Positions 16,403 through 25,371 of a stretch of 64,000 nucleotides of DNA are shown here, piece by piece. A model generated the notes under the pieces. That model had not been told where the DNA came from, searched no databases, and worked only from the letters and a program-made list of their open reading frames with translations. Made by a program: the position numbers and the translations under genes. Within the stretch, counting starts at the first letter, position 1, and each line of letters begins with the position of its first letter. The DNA is from Spirochaetales bacterium (GTDB lineage: Bacteria; Spirochaetota; Spirochaetia; JABEVK01). The stretch lies in assembly GCA_947478845.1 (NCBI GenBank), contig CANJXC010000001.1:186001-250000 (forward strand), in the 5' to 3' direction.

Positions 16403-16450
16403 GGACCTACGCATTACGAGTGCGTTGCTCTACCACTGAGCTACATCGGC
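16379..16450 (-). tRNA. tRNA-Thr (CGT)
   Basis: A complete cloverleaf of 72 bases on the minus strand. The acceptor GCCGATG pairs with CATCGGC, the D arm is GCTC/GAGC, the anticodon loop is CTCGTAA with anticodon CGT, and the T arm is CCCGA-TTCGACT-TCGGG. The CCA end is not encoded (TCAA follows). Its 3' end faces the integrase, so it is the probable integration target of island 1. Confidence 0.95.
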
Positions 16451-16540
16451 GAGAGACGATTTTCTATACAGCGTTTCTGGGCCTCAGTCAAGGGTTGTCT
16501 TCACCCTAGCTTGCCCTATACTGAACCACAGGAGGCGAGC

Positions 16541-18949
16541 GTGTTTTTTTTCCGGACCGTTTCGCTGCTCAGTGCTTTGCTTGCACTGGTGGCCTGCTCG
16601 CAGCCGCCCTTGGCAAATCAGGGAACACTTGACCTTTCCCATTGGGACTTCGTCGCTAAGTCGGAGGTGCCTCTCGACGGACAGTGGGCGGTGCGCGACT
16701 CCATCGAAGCTCCAGTGGAACAAGCCTGGAAAACTCTACCCCAGGCTGCGAAGAGCACTCCTGAATCCCTTCCCTCACCGGGTAATATTACCTACCGCTT
16801 GAGGCTCTTTCTCCCCACCGACCGTACCGAATGGAGCCTGATTCTCCCCGAGTTCACTTCGGCCTCGGGGCTTTGGGCGAATGGTTTGCCAGTGATTTCT
16901 ACAAGAACTTTTGGTACCAATGCCGAAATCAAGGTCCAACAGGTTCAATCAAGGATCGTTGACCTCCAAACCGACGGACCTGAGCTGTTGCTTGATCTGG
17001 AAATATCTAACCTCCGCGAGCTCAGCGGTGGCACCAGCTATTCTATGCATTTCGGTCCGAGGGAAGAAATGCAGGCACACTGGGCGTGGTCTAGACTCAA
17101 GACCTCCTTCCTCGCCGGTGGACTTCTCGTACTCGGGCTTCTCAACTTGTTTGGCTACTCTCTCCGGGGAAAGTCCATGGGCACGGTGTGGTATTCGATT
17201 CTGGCCTTCCTGATATCGCTACGCACCCTTTTCACCAACTCGGCACCGGGGCTTGATCTGATACCAGACTCTCCACTTCAGCTGGCGATAGCTCTGAAAT
17301 ACCTGACTGCCATGGGCGGCTTGGTTGCTTTCGGGCGCTATTTGAAAGCGTCATTTCCCGTACGTTGGCACAGCATAGGGCTTACGATCTTCGAGTTCTA
17401 CACACTCTTGGTGGCCATGCTTTGCTTTGTGCTGCCGGTGAAGGCCTTTACCGAGGTTTTCGAACTCTATTACGTAGTCCCGATGATTTTGACGATGTTC
17501 CTTTGCCTCGCAACCGTTGCTTCAGCCACCATGAGGCGGGTGGAAGGCGCCCGCCACCTGCTTCCTGCAGTGATTCTGCTGCTGCTCGCAGCGCTCAATG
17601 ATACCCTGGCATCCCAGAGGGAGCTTCCGTGGGGCCCCATACTGCCAGATTGCCTGCTCCTGTTCATGGTTTATGTCTACTGGCTGGAGTCGGTTCGAAC
17701 ATCACTTACCTATCGACTTAGCCTGGATCAAGCGCTGAAACTCAGCCAGCTCGACAAAATGAAGGACGATTTCCTCGCTCGGGTGACCCATGAGCTCCGT
17801 ACTCCCCTTCATGGTATCCTCGGGATCCTGGCCGCTTTCCAAGGGGGTGACTTCGGCACGGTAACGCCCCGCCAAGCTTTTCATCAGAAACTGCTCGAGA
17901 GCTCAAGCCGGCGTTTGTTGAAAATGGTGAACAGCATCATTGATTTTTCGAACTTGCGAGGTGGCACTCAGGTTGGAGAACTTCAGCTCATCGTTCTCCA
18001 ACCTTTTATTGAACTTTTGGTTGTGCCGTTTCGAGCTCACCTTAAGCCCGGTGTTGACCTTATCAACAGTATTTCTCCTTACCTGCCACTGGCTTGGGGC
18101 GATCCAGGCAAGGTCGCCCAGGTCGTTCAAAACCTGCTGGCGAACGCGCTTGAACACACCTGGAGCGGAACTATAGCGGTCGAGGCCGAAGTCGCCGACC
18201 ACAAACTGACAGTCAGTGTCCGCGACACGGGATCGGGTATCGATGAAGAAGCCCTTAAACATATTTTTTCGCCCTTTCAGCAGTCCCAAAACGCCGAAAA
18301 TCGAACCAAAAACGGTTTGGGCTTGGGTCTGGCGGTAGCGTCGCGGCTGATGGAGCAAATGGGAGAATCCCTGAAAATAGAATCGGAAATCGGCCGTGGA
18401 ACACGGGTTTTGCTGACCCTCCCTCTCGCCACGCAGGCCCAGCGACTGACACGAGAAGCGGGAGAGAGCTTTCACGGTGGGAGCGACCCTGCCTATGTTG
18501 GCCCTTTAGCTGCCAATGAAACGTCTTTAGCACCCCCGGAGCGACAACCTGAACGTTCCCCGTCTCACCGCGCAACGATTCTCGTTGTCGACGACGAAGC
18601 AGTTAACCTCATGTTGCTCGAACGATTTGTTGCCAAAATGAATTATCAAGTTCTAGCGGCATCCAGCGGAATCCAAGCGCTCGAGATTCTAAAGTCGACC
18701 AAGGTCGACCTCATGATTCTCGATATCATGATGCCAGGAATGTCTGGATATGAGGTGACGCGGGTGGTAAGGCAAACGCATCCTCTGGCCGAGCTACCTA
18801 TCCTATTACTGACAGCTAAGAACAACCTCGAAGATCAGCTTCGGGGACTTGAGATGGGAGCCAATGACTTCATCACCAAACCCTTCGAACGGGCCGATCT
18901 CCAGTCAAGGCTGGATTTCCATTTACTTCTGCGCAACAAGTCAGGCTAA
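16541..18949 (+). CDS. 7TMR-DISM hybrid sensor histidine kinase/response regulator
   Basis: An 802-residue protein from GTG 16541 with an AGGAGG site. It has a lipoprotein signal (Cys19 in LALVAC) and a beta-rich periplasmic sensor region (residues about 20-185). Seven hydrophobic helices follow (about 188-390), of the 7TM-DISM type. The dimerisation domain has phospho-acceptor His417 (THELRTPLHG). The ATPase has the N box NLLANALEH (531-539), DTGSGI and GLGLGLAV. The C-terminal receiver (about 680-800) has the acidic pair in VVDDE, phospho-acceptor Asp728 and Lys780. No output domain is present. It probably phosphorylates a separate histidine phosphotransfer protein. The ligand is unknown; 7TM-DISM sensors often read extracellular carbohydrates. 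Confidence 0.93.
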   Translation: MFFFRTVSLLSALLALVACSQPPLANQGTLDLSHWDFVAKSEVPLDGQWAVRDSIEAPVEQAWKTLPQAAKSTPESLPSPGNITYRLRLFLPTDRTEWSLILPEFTSASGLWANGLPVISTRTFGTNAEIKVQQVQSRIVDLQTDGPELLLDLEISNLRELSGGTSYSMHFGPREEMQAHWAWSRLKTSFLAGGLLVLGLLNLFGYSLRGKSMGTVWYSILAFLISLRTLFTNSAPGLDLIPDSPLQLAIALKYLTAMGGLVAFGRYLKASFPVRWHSIGLTIFEFYTLLVAMLCFVLPVKAFTEVFELYYVVPMILTMFLCLATVASATMRRVEGARHLLPAVILLLLAALNDTLASQRELPWGPILPDCLLLFMVYVYWLESVRTSLTYRLSLDQALKLSQLDKMKDDFLARVTHELRTPLHGILGILAAFQGGDFGTVTPRQAFHQKLLESSSRRLLKMVNSIIDFSNLRGGTQVGELQLIVLQPFIELLVVPFRAHLKPGVDLINSISPYLPLAWGDPGKVAQVVQNLLANALEHTWSGTIAVEAEVADHKLTVSVRDTGSGIDEEALKHIFSPFQQSQNAENRTKNGLGLGLAVASRLMEQMGESLKIESEIGRGTRVLLTLPLATQAQRLTREAGESFHGGSDPAYVGPLAANETSLAPPERQPERSPSHRATILVVDDEAVNLMLLERFVAKMNYQVLAASSGIQALEILKSTKVDLMILDIMMPGMSGYEVTRVVRQTHPLAELPILLLTAKNNLEDQLRGLEMGANDFITKPFERADLQSRLDFHLLLRNKSG

Positions 18950-18980
18950 TCCCTTGAAGGGGGGTGCCGATACTAAAACT

Positions 18981-19832
18981 ATGGAACGTGGACTTTACAT
19001 CAGTGCAAGTGGAATGAACGCCCAGCAATGGCGACTCGACGCAGTTTCTAATAATTTGGCCAACGTCGACCAGACAGGCTACAAGAGGGATGAGGCGGTT
19101 CATAAAGCCTTTCCGGAGATGTTAATGCGCCGCCAAAACGACGACGGCGTCTACAAATTGCCCTTCGGATCCATTGACACATCACCGGTTGTAGGCAAGC
19201 TCGGCATGGGAGTGGAACAGAACGAGTTCTTCACAGTGCAGACCCAAGGAGCCCTCAAGGAAACCACCAGCCCGTTTGACATGGCGCTGGAGGACAAAGG
19301 CTTCCTAGTTGTCGATACCCCAGACGGTGAACGCTACACCCGTAACGGAAGTTTTGTGCTGGGCAAAGAAGGCTACATCGAAACGAAGGACGGCTTCCCA
19401 CTCTTAGGCGAAAAAGGCCCCATACAGGTCAAGGCCAACAACTTTATCATCGATTCCCGAGGCCAAGTCTGGATCAACGAGGAGTTCGCCAACGACCCCT
19501 CTCGCCTAGTGAGCATGGATGAAAACCAGTGGAAGAAGACCACTCTCCTCGATACGCTCAAGGTGGTTAACTTTGAACAGCCACGTTATTTGGCCAAGCA
19601 GGGGAACAGCCAGTATAAAGAAACTGAAAACTCCGGTAAGGCCACAGACCTCGCCCTCAACTCACGTCCGAAAATCCGACAGGGCTTCGTCGAGGCGGCC
19701 AACGTCAACCCAGTGACCGAAATGGTGCAGATGATCGAAATCAACCGCGCCTATGAGAACAACCAGAAGATGATCCAGACTCACGATTCACTGATGGGAA
19801 AACTGATTAACGAAGCAGCGGCGTTCCGCTGA
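18981..19832 (+). CDS. flgF: Flagellar basal-body rod protein, FlgF type
   Basis: A 283-residue rod protein. It starts MERGLYISASGMNAQQ, with SNNLANVDQTGYKR as the conserved N-terminal flagellar rod motif. It ends NRAYENNQKMIQTHDSLMGKLINEA, the C-terminal coiled helix shared by axial proteins. A central insertion makes it longer than FlgG. Spirochaetes carry two FlgG-like genes in tandem, the first often called flhO, so naming as flgF is by position. It would form the proximal rod of the periplasmic flagellum. The downstream gene begins 14 bases later in an apparent operon. Confidence 0.9.
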   Translation: MERGLYISASGMNAQQWRLDAVSNNLANVDQTGYKRDEAVHKAFPEMLMRRQNDDGVYKLPFGSIDTSPVVGKLGMGVEQNEFFTVQTQGALKETTSPFDMALEDKGFLVVDTPDGERYTRNGSFVLGKEGYIETKDGFPLLGEKGPIQVKANNFIIDSRGQVWINEEFANDPSRLVSMDENQWKKTTLLDTLKVVNFEQPRYLAKQGNSQYKETENSGKATDLALNSRPKIRQGFVEAANVNPVTEMVQMIEINRAYENNQKMIQTHDSLMGKLINEAAAFR

Positions 19833-19846
19833 TAAGGATGTAAACC

Positions 19847-20641
19847 ATGATGCGATCCCTATGGACGGCAGCCTCAGGCATGACCGGACAACAATTTAAC
19901 ATTGATACCATCGCGAACAACCTCTCCAACGTCAACACTACTGGTTTTAAGCAAAACCGTGCCGACTTTGAAGACCTCATCTATCAGACCCAGCGCATTG
20001 CCGGCACACCCGCCACCGAACTCACAGTTGTTCCTACCAACACCCAAGTTGGTCACGGTGTTAAGGTGGCCGCCACCCAGAAACTTTACACGCAGGGAGC
20101 GCTACAGGCCACCGGCAACGTGGCCGATATGGCCATCACCGGTGAAGGCTTTTACCGCATCCAGACTCAAGACGGCACCTACGGCTATAGCCGCGACGGT
20201 TCGTTTAAAATCGACTCCAATGGGCAACTGGTGACCAGCCAAGGCTACCGTGTGATGCCCGAGGTCACGATGCCTCCCAACTGGATTCAAGACAGCGTGA
20301 CAGTGAGCCAGAGTGGCAAAGTGAGCACCAAGGTTCCTGGTCGTGATGATCCTCTTCAGGTCGCGCAAATGGAAATCTTCAGGTTCCCTAACCCGGCGGG
20401 CCTCCAAGCGGTGGGAGAAAACCTCCTCAAGCCCACCAATGCTTCGGGGGATCCCATCGCTGGTCGACCCGGTTTTGACGGTATGGGCAAGATTCAACAA
20501 CGTTTTTTGGAAATGTCAAACGTGAGCGTAGTGCAGGAAATGGTTAACATGATTGTGGCCCAGCGCGCTTATGAGCTTTCTTCCAAAGCCATCCAAACCA
20601 GCGACAGCATGCTTGGCATCGCCGCAAACTTGAAGCGATAG
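19847..20641 (+). CDS. flgG: Flagellar distal rod protein FlgG
   Basis: A 264-residue protein with the hallmark N-terminus MMRSLWTAASGMTGQQ and IANNLSNVNTTGFKQ, the conserved FlgG core with MAITGEGFYRI, and the C-terminal SNVSVVQEMVNMIVAQRAYELSSKAIQT split across the axial helix. Length and motifs are typical of FlgG. An AAGGATG site precedes two adjacent ATGs and either may be used. It is the second of three rod genes transcribed together. Confidence 0.96.
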   Translation: MMRSLWTAASGMTGQQFNIDTIANNLSNVNTTGFKQNRADFEDLIYQTQRIAGTPATELTVVPTNTQVGHGVKVAATQKLYTQGALQATGNVADMAITGEGFYRIQTQDGTYGYSRDGSFKIDSNGQLVTSQGYRVMPEVTMPPNWIQDSVTVSQSGKVSTKVPGRDDPLQVAQMEIFRFPNPAGLQAVGENLLKPTNASGDPIAGRPGFDGMGKIQQRFLEMSNVSVVQEMVNMIVAQRAYELSSKAIQTSDSMLGIAANLKR

Positions 20642-20651
20642 GGGTTAGTTG

Positions 20652-21029
20652 ATGAACGTTCTTGATACGGCAAACCTAAACCTAACCAACAACCGCTACA
20701 ACGTAACTTCGCTTGCCTACAGTGCGAAAGCCTCTGCAGGAACTTACCCTGTTGGCGGTGCGTCTTCGAGCAAGGTCGACAAGAGCTCCGACCTTTACAA
20801 GGCCGCCGAGGACTTTCAGTCGATCTTCATCAAAACCATGCTCGATACCATGAGAAAAACCGTTCACAAAGAGAGCGAGACAGAGCAAAGTCAAGGCGAA
20901 CAGGTGTTCGAAGACATGCTTTACGACGAGTACTCTAAGAAAATGTCCAAAACCGCGGGTTTCGACTTAGCTGACAACCTCTACAAGCAGATGGCCTTCT
21001 TGCAAAATCTGCCCAAAACCGTATCTTGA
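20652..21029 (+). CDS. Flagellar rod-binding protein (FlgJ N-terminal type)
   Basis: A 125-residue protein from ATG 20652 with an AGGGG site. After a low-complexity N-terminus comes the rod-binding domain: YKAAEDFQSIFIKTMLDTMRKT, read here as two helices, and GEQVFEDMLYDEYSKKMSKTAGFDLADNL. It lacks the peptidoglycan hydrolase domain of enterobacterial FlgJ, as usual for spirochaetes. It probably caps the growing rod and works with a separate muramidase. It follows flgG by ten bases. Confidence 0.88.
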   Translation: MNVLDTANLNLTNNRYNVTSLAYSAKASAGTYPVGGASSSKVDKSSDLYKAAEDFQSIFIKTMLDTMRKTVHKESETEQSQGEQVFEDMLYDEYSKKMSKTAGFDLADNLYKQMAFLQNLPKTVS

Positions 21030-21033
21030 GGTC

Positions 21034-21822
21034 ATGAACCCCGTTTCGTTCAGCAAGGTTACCTTTAGTTACGAAAACACACCGGTTCTCCTAGACTGGA
21101 GCCTTGAAGTTCAGCCAGGAGTCACTTCGCTGATAGGACCCAATGGCACCGGCAAGTCTACGTTTCTTCTCTTAGCCTCCGGGCTTCTTGTTCCCGCATC
21201 GGGCACTGTTCTCCTTCACGGGATCGACACAAAAACCCTCAACGACGATTCTCGCAACGAGTTGGCTTCCTTAGTGTACCAGAATATGGAGTTTGAAAAC
21301 GAAGAACCCCTCGGCCACTTGCTTTACTACGTGGCTGGAGTCGGCTTTCTTGCTGATAAATCCGAGCAGCGAGTTCGTGAAATCGCCGAGGTGTTTGAAT
21401 TAACCCCGGTTCTCGACCGCAAGACGCAACACCTGAGCAAGGGAGAGCTGCAGCGCGCCGTGATGGCTTTTGCGCTACTTTATGGGAGCCGCGTCGTGGT
21501 GATGGATGAACCCGTTTTCGCTCTAGAAGACTACCAGAAAAACCGTGCCCTGGCTTTCCTGCAAGAGTTTTCAGTCGACCAAGGCGTCAGCGTTCTTTTC
21601 AGTGTCCACGAACTAGAACTGACCCGCAAATACAGCAGTGCAGTGATGCTCTTCTCTAAGAGCTCCCCACCACTCATCGGCTCCACAGCCAAAGTGCTCA
21701 ACCGAGAAAACTTGGAATGGGCCTATCAGGTACCAGCGGTACTACTGCACAAAAAAGAAAGACTTTATCGAGACAGCCTCGTCACCACAACACAAATAAA
21801 TACTGGTGGCAGAGAGATTTGA
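21034..21822 (+). CDS. ABC transporter ATP-binding protein
   Basis: A 262-residue ABC ATPase. The Walker A is GPNGTGKST, the signature is LSKGELQR, and the Walker B is VVVMDEPVFALED. The H-loop is SVHELEL. It begins four bases after the rod-binding gene, so it is probably co-transcribed. No permease gene is adjacent, so the substrate is unknown. The Walker B-associated D-loop is ALED instead of the usual SALD/NLD, within normal variation. The last 19 bases overlap the 3' end of the tRNA-Met gene on the other strand. Confidence 0.88.
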   Translation: MNPVSFSKVTFSYENTPVLLDWSLEVQPGVTSLIGPNGTGKSTFLLLASGLLVPASGTVLLHGIDTKTLNDDSRNELASLVYQNMEFENEEPLGHLLYYVAGVGFLADKSEQRVREIAEVFELTPVLDRKTQHLSKGELQRAVMAFALLYGSRVVVMDEPVFALEDYQKNRALAFLQEFSVDQGVSVLFSVHELELTRKYSSAVMLFSKSSPPLIGSTAKVLNRENLEWAYQVPAVLLHKKERLYRDSLVTTTQINTGGREI

Positions 21823-21876
21823 ACTCCCGACCGAGCGGATATGAGCCGCTTGCTCTACCTACTGAGCTATGCCACC
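21804..21876 (-). tRNA. tRNA-Met (CAT)
   Basis: A complete cloverleaf of 73 bases on the minus strand. The acceptor GGTGGCA pairs with TGCCACC, the D arm is GCTC/GAGC, the anticodon loop is CTCATAT with anticodon CAT, and the T arm is CGGGAGTTCAAATCTCTCTG in sequence. The CCA is not encoded. Whether it is elongator Met or a lysidine-modified Ile tRNA cannot be settled by eye. The first acceptor pair is a normal G-C, so it is not an initiator. Confidence 0.92.
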
Positions 21877-21938
21877 CTTCTAAAGCCCGCTAAACCTAAC
21901 AAGTCCACCAGTTTTGGTCAAGGTGGAAGGAGGATTCC

Positions 21939-22352
21939 ATGAAGCACGAAATGGAACTCGCAGTCCGACACTACGAGTGTGACGCCTACAACCACGTTAA
22001 CAACGCAACCTATTTGAATTATCTGGAGTATGCCCGCGAATGTTTTCTTAAAGAGGCGGGAATCGACTACTTTTCATGGCTGACTGAAGGGAACGGTATC
22101 TGGGTTTCAGAGTTTCACCTCGAGTATCAGTCCCCAGCAGTTGCTGATGAAACTCTTACGATTTTGAGCCAGACTTACGAGCTCGGTGGAGCTTATGCCG
22201 TCCTCACGCAGAGCATCAAAGGTCCAGAAAAACGTTCTGTACTACAGGCAAGTGTAAAACTGGTCTGGGTTGGACCGAAAGGCCGACCAACCCGTATTCC
22301 CCTTGAATGGCGCCACAAGTTAAGACCCCCTCAGAATCTCACAGCAGTTTGA
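21939..22352 (+). CDS. Acyl-CoA thioesterase, 4HBT hotdog fold
   Basis: A 137-residue hotdog-fold protein with a GGAGGATTCC site before ATG 21939. The catalytic region HYECDAYNHVNNATYLNYLEYAR carries the Asp of 4-hydroxybenzoyl-CoA thioesterase-type enzymes, and the rest forms the long sheet strand pattern (FHLEYQSPAVADETL). Substrate is unknown; short- or medium-chain acyl-CoA is typical. Its stop overlaps the end of the convergent large regulatory gene by 14 bases. Confidence 0.9.
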   Translation: MKHEMELAVRHYECDAYNHVNNATYLNYLEYARECFLKEAGIDYFSWLTEGNGIWVSEFHLEYQSPAVADETLTILSQTYELGGAYAVLTQSIKGPEKRSVLQASVKLVWVGPKGRPTRIPLEWRHKLRPPQNLTAV

Positions 22353-25272
22353 GACGTTTTCCTTCGCTCAGATACTGGGCGTTCCAATAGGGACGATGGA
22401 GGAACTCCTGTCTCTGCAGGGGATCCTCTATCCGGGCGGCCCGACTTTGGATTGCTTTCAGGGCTCGTCCGAGTAGGGTGAGCCGCAATGCCTCCTGGTC
22501 CGCGGCATTGCGAGGAAGGACCAAATAGTACCAGAAGTAGTACTGGGCAGAGACAACGTCGAGTTCAAGAAGGCTTTTCTGAGCCAGAAGTGTTTGGAAG
22601 CGCCGAGAGGAAAGCTCAACGTTTTCTAGTTGCCCCTCAAGCAGAACAGAAAACGCTTCAGCTTGTCCTTCGAGCACACCTTTTTCACCTTCCCGTCCCA
22701 ATACTCTGTCCTCAAAACCTGAATATCCAGTGGTCCAAGAATGACTCTCACTGCTGAAAGGCTGCGTTTTCTGCACCAGCTTTAGTCCTCGACGGACAAT
22801 TTCCAGTGCCAGAGCGGAATTGCGCTCAAAATAGTGAGCCTCAGCGAGGAAATAATCTCGTTCCAGTCCTTCGGCCCGAGCCTCTAGCAACGCTTTTGCA
22901 ACACGAGTATTGCCTGAGTAGGCTTCACAGCGCGCTTTCCACAGCCCGAGAACCTCAGCCGCATTCTGACGGCTATAGGAGTGGGCAACTTTCAAGGCAG
23001 ACTCTAGATATTCAAGCGCTCGGGAGTAGTCGCCTCGGTCAAACTCGATCCTTGCTCGAAGGAATGTCCAGAAAATCTTTGACTCCTGCATGCCACTACG
23101 CTCAATGACAGGTTCAGTTCGCTCTAGCACTTTCACTGAAGAACTGAGATAGCCCAGGAGAAACAGGCAGAGGGCATCGAGGGTCGAATTGACCACTATG
23201 GCGTAAACCGAGCCCGCCTTTTCGGCCATTCGCGACGCGATGTCAAAATACTCCCTGCCCTCCTCCAGCTTTTTTTTTCGCAGCAGCGTCAACCCGATTT
23301 CCGTATTGGCACGAATCTCCAAAAGGGTGAGCCGTTGATCTTGAGCCGCCAAGAGAGCCTGTTTCAGCAGTGCAAATCCTTCAGAAAGGTTTCCAAGCCG
23401 CAATTGAAAGCGGCCTTTCTGAAGTGTCCATTCTGGGCTGGCACGGGATTCAGTACGAGGAGTGAAAAAACGTTTGAAAACAACCAGAGAGTCATGAGTC
23501 CAGGTTTTTCCCGACTGGTTCAGGGCAAATCGAAGTTTAAGGGCAGCGGATAACAATCGGTACTCATCACGGACCTCCTCCGAGGTAATCCGCTCCCATA
23601 GGCTTGGTCGCAAAAGGGGAAGAAAGTCGCCCTCGTTCCTGTTGATCTTGTGAGTAGCGTAGTGCCAGAGCACCTCCAACGCTTTTGAGTAATGTTCACA
23701 GCTGCGCAACAGTTGGAATACAACTTCTGAAAGTTGTCGGTCGTTAAGCCAGCGACTGTGGACGAAATGACCCAATTTCTGTTGCAGTTCAAAGGCTTCG
23801 TGCCCAAGAAGCTCGTTCAGCGGTACACGGAAATCAGGTCGAAGTGCCAGGTTGTTCAGTCCGAAAACGATGTAGCCGAGCGTCTTGAGGTTCTCGACCT
23901 TATCTCTGATCACAGCCGGGTCCTCACCAAGAAATTGGAAGAACCCTACAAGGCTTTCCTCGTTGAGTAAGGCGCGCGAGGCAAGAAAGACCAGGTAGAT
24001 TTTGTGATGGGAGGTGTCAAGTGAAACCAACAGACTCCAGCTCGGATCTTGTTCCAACCGACCGGTGCCGGTCCAGCGTTTTTCCTGAAGGCCCACCAAA
24101 TAGTGGGTAAACGAGGCCCCGCGTTCATCGCAGAGGGCAAGGGCTTCGGCGCTTAAATCAGGAAACCTGTCTTGCCAACCTCGAGCGTCGCGCTCCTTGA
24201 GAGCTCGGCTCAGGTTTAGGGCGGGGAAGTTCCAGGCTAGGCTTGGAACCCGGGTCATGAACTCCTGTTTGCGTTCAGCAGGCTCAAGAATAAGTACCCA
24301 CAGACCTTCCTGAGAAATCAGGGACGATAGGAGCTCTTCCAGTATTGTAGCGGCAGCAGGCTCATATTCTTGGGGTGAAAGGAAAATAAAGACAGGCGGC
24401 AGGCCTTGCGATTTCAGGTCGCCTATCAGAGCCCGGTAGTACAATGCAAGGGCCGATGACACCTCTTTCCGGCTTGAATCGCCAGGAAACTCACCGGCAC
24501 CCTGTGAGGACAGAAGGAACTCCCAAGACGGTTCAGGACCTTGCATTCGTTTGAGGGCCTGAGTGTCAACTTGCCCGAGAAGTTGGCTGAGAAAGTCATG
24601 ACTCTCGACCAGAGGGAAAACTACCGGAAAACCCTCCTGAGTGCCATAGAGATGATGGAGTATCGACCTCAACACAAATACTTTCTCTGTGAGGTGTGTT
24701 CCCTTCAGCCGGATGACTTTACCTACCGGCGTAGGCGCGTCGGGAAGTTGCCTGGCTAGTGGGGCTTGAAGGGCTTCGGTCCATCCTGTCATTTCCAGTA
24801 GTTGGAAAAACGTCAGCGGTGTCATCCCCTGTTGTTCCGGGGGACCAAGAATCTCAGAAAGAGCTTCACCGTCGGCAACTGGGAAGACTCCCGCTAGATG
24901 CGGAAGAACCGTTTTTCCTGCCCAAACTGAGTTTTCTTTCGGGGCCGAGAAAAGAAGGCTTTTGAGTCGGCCCAAGACCTGTAAATCATCGGGGGAGTCA
25001 TCAATTTCAAGCAACAGGTTGAAACCAAAAAGTTCCTCTTTTTTTCGTTCAAGCGACTCGCGGGTCAAGAAAAGAAAGTCCGATACCAAGTTCAGCACCT
25101 TTTCCCGGTTTGGATGGAAGGAAAATAAAAAGAAACCACTGTGTTCCCGGACTAAGTTTCCACCGCGGTTGGAGCTGAAGTTGCCTAGTAGTGCCCGTAA
25201 TTCCGCAACCTCGGGCGCCCGGAGCCGCGAGAGTTGACTGTAATTGGCGATTTCAACGAGAACGTACAACAT
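22339..25272 (-). CDS. Large degenerate cyclase/ATPase/TPR regulatory protein
   Basis: A 977-residue cytoplasmic protein from ATG 25272. Residues 1 to about 150 (MLYVLVEIANYSQLSRL onward) look like a class III cyclase-derived domain without the metal-binding aspartates. The middle (about 190-450) resembles a STAND/AAA ATPase core (VVFPLVESHDFLSQLLG, VFIFLSPQEYEPAA) but no Walker A is visible. From about residue 560 to the end there are helical TPR-like repeats with YSRALEYLESAL and similar. This is the layout of cyclase-AAA-TPR signalling proteins with both enzyme centres lost. It is divergent from a STAS gene 100 bases away, so a shared regulatory role is possible. Confidence 0.75.
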   Translation of the reverse strand: MLYVLVEIANYSQLSRLRAPEVAELRALLGNFSSNRGGNLVREHSGFFLFSFHPNREKVLNLVSDFLFLTRESLERKKEELFGFNLLLEIDDSPDDLQVLGRLKSLLFSAPKENSVWAGKTVLPHLAGVFPVADGEALSEILGPPEQQGMTPLTFFQLLEMTGWTEALQAPLARQLPDAPTPVGKVIRLKGTHLTEKVFVLRSILHHLYGTQEGFPVVFPLVESHDFLSQLLGQVDTQALKRMQGPEPSWEFLLSSQGAGEFPGDSSRKEVSSALALYYRALIGDLKSQGLPPVFIFLSPQEYEPAAATILEELLSSLISQEGLWVLILEPAERKQEFMTRVPSLAWNFPALNLSRALKERDARGWQDRFPDLSAEALALCDERGASFTHYLVGLQEKRWTGTGRLEQDPSWSLLVSLDTSHHKIYLVFLASRALLNEESLVGFFQFLGEDPAVIRDKVENLKTLGYIVFGLNNLALRPDFRVPLNELLGHEAFELQQKLGHFVHSRWLNDRQLSEVVFQLLRSCEHYSKALEVLWHYATHKINRNEGDFLPLLRPSLWERITSEEVRDEYRLLSAALKLRFALNQSGKTWTHDSLVVFKRFFTPRTESRASPEWTLQKGRFQLRLGNLSEGFALLKQALLAAQDQRLTLLEIRANTEIGLTLLRKKKLEEGREYFDIASRMAEKAGSVYAIVVNSTLDALCLFLLGYLSSSVKVLERTEPVIERSGMQESKIFWTFLRARIEFDRGDYSRALEYLESALKVAHSYSRQNAAEVLGLWKARCEAYSGNTRVAKALLEARAEGLERDYFLAEAHYFERNSALALEIVRRGLKLVQKTQPFSSESHSWTTGYSGFEDRVLGREGEKGVLEGQAEAFSVLLEGQLENVELSSRRFQTLLAQKSLLELDVVSAQYYFWYYLVLPRNAADQEALRLTLLGRALKAIQSRAARIEDPLQRQEFLHRPYWNAQYLSEGKRLKLL

Positions 25273-25371
25273 ACTGTGTATCTCGGCCAATAAAACCGAC
25301 TTCTTGACGCATTTCCCGGAGCCCGCTACCTTAAAAAGGGCGCATGAAAGGCTGTGAACGATGAGGAAACC

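Noticed and set aside
17903-18475. 190-codon minus-strand frame inside the hybrid kinase
   Set aside because: Shadow of a clear kinase coding region with intact motifs on the plus strand.
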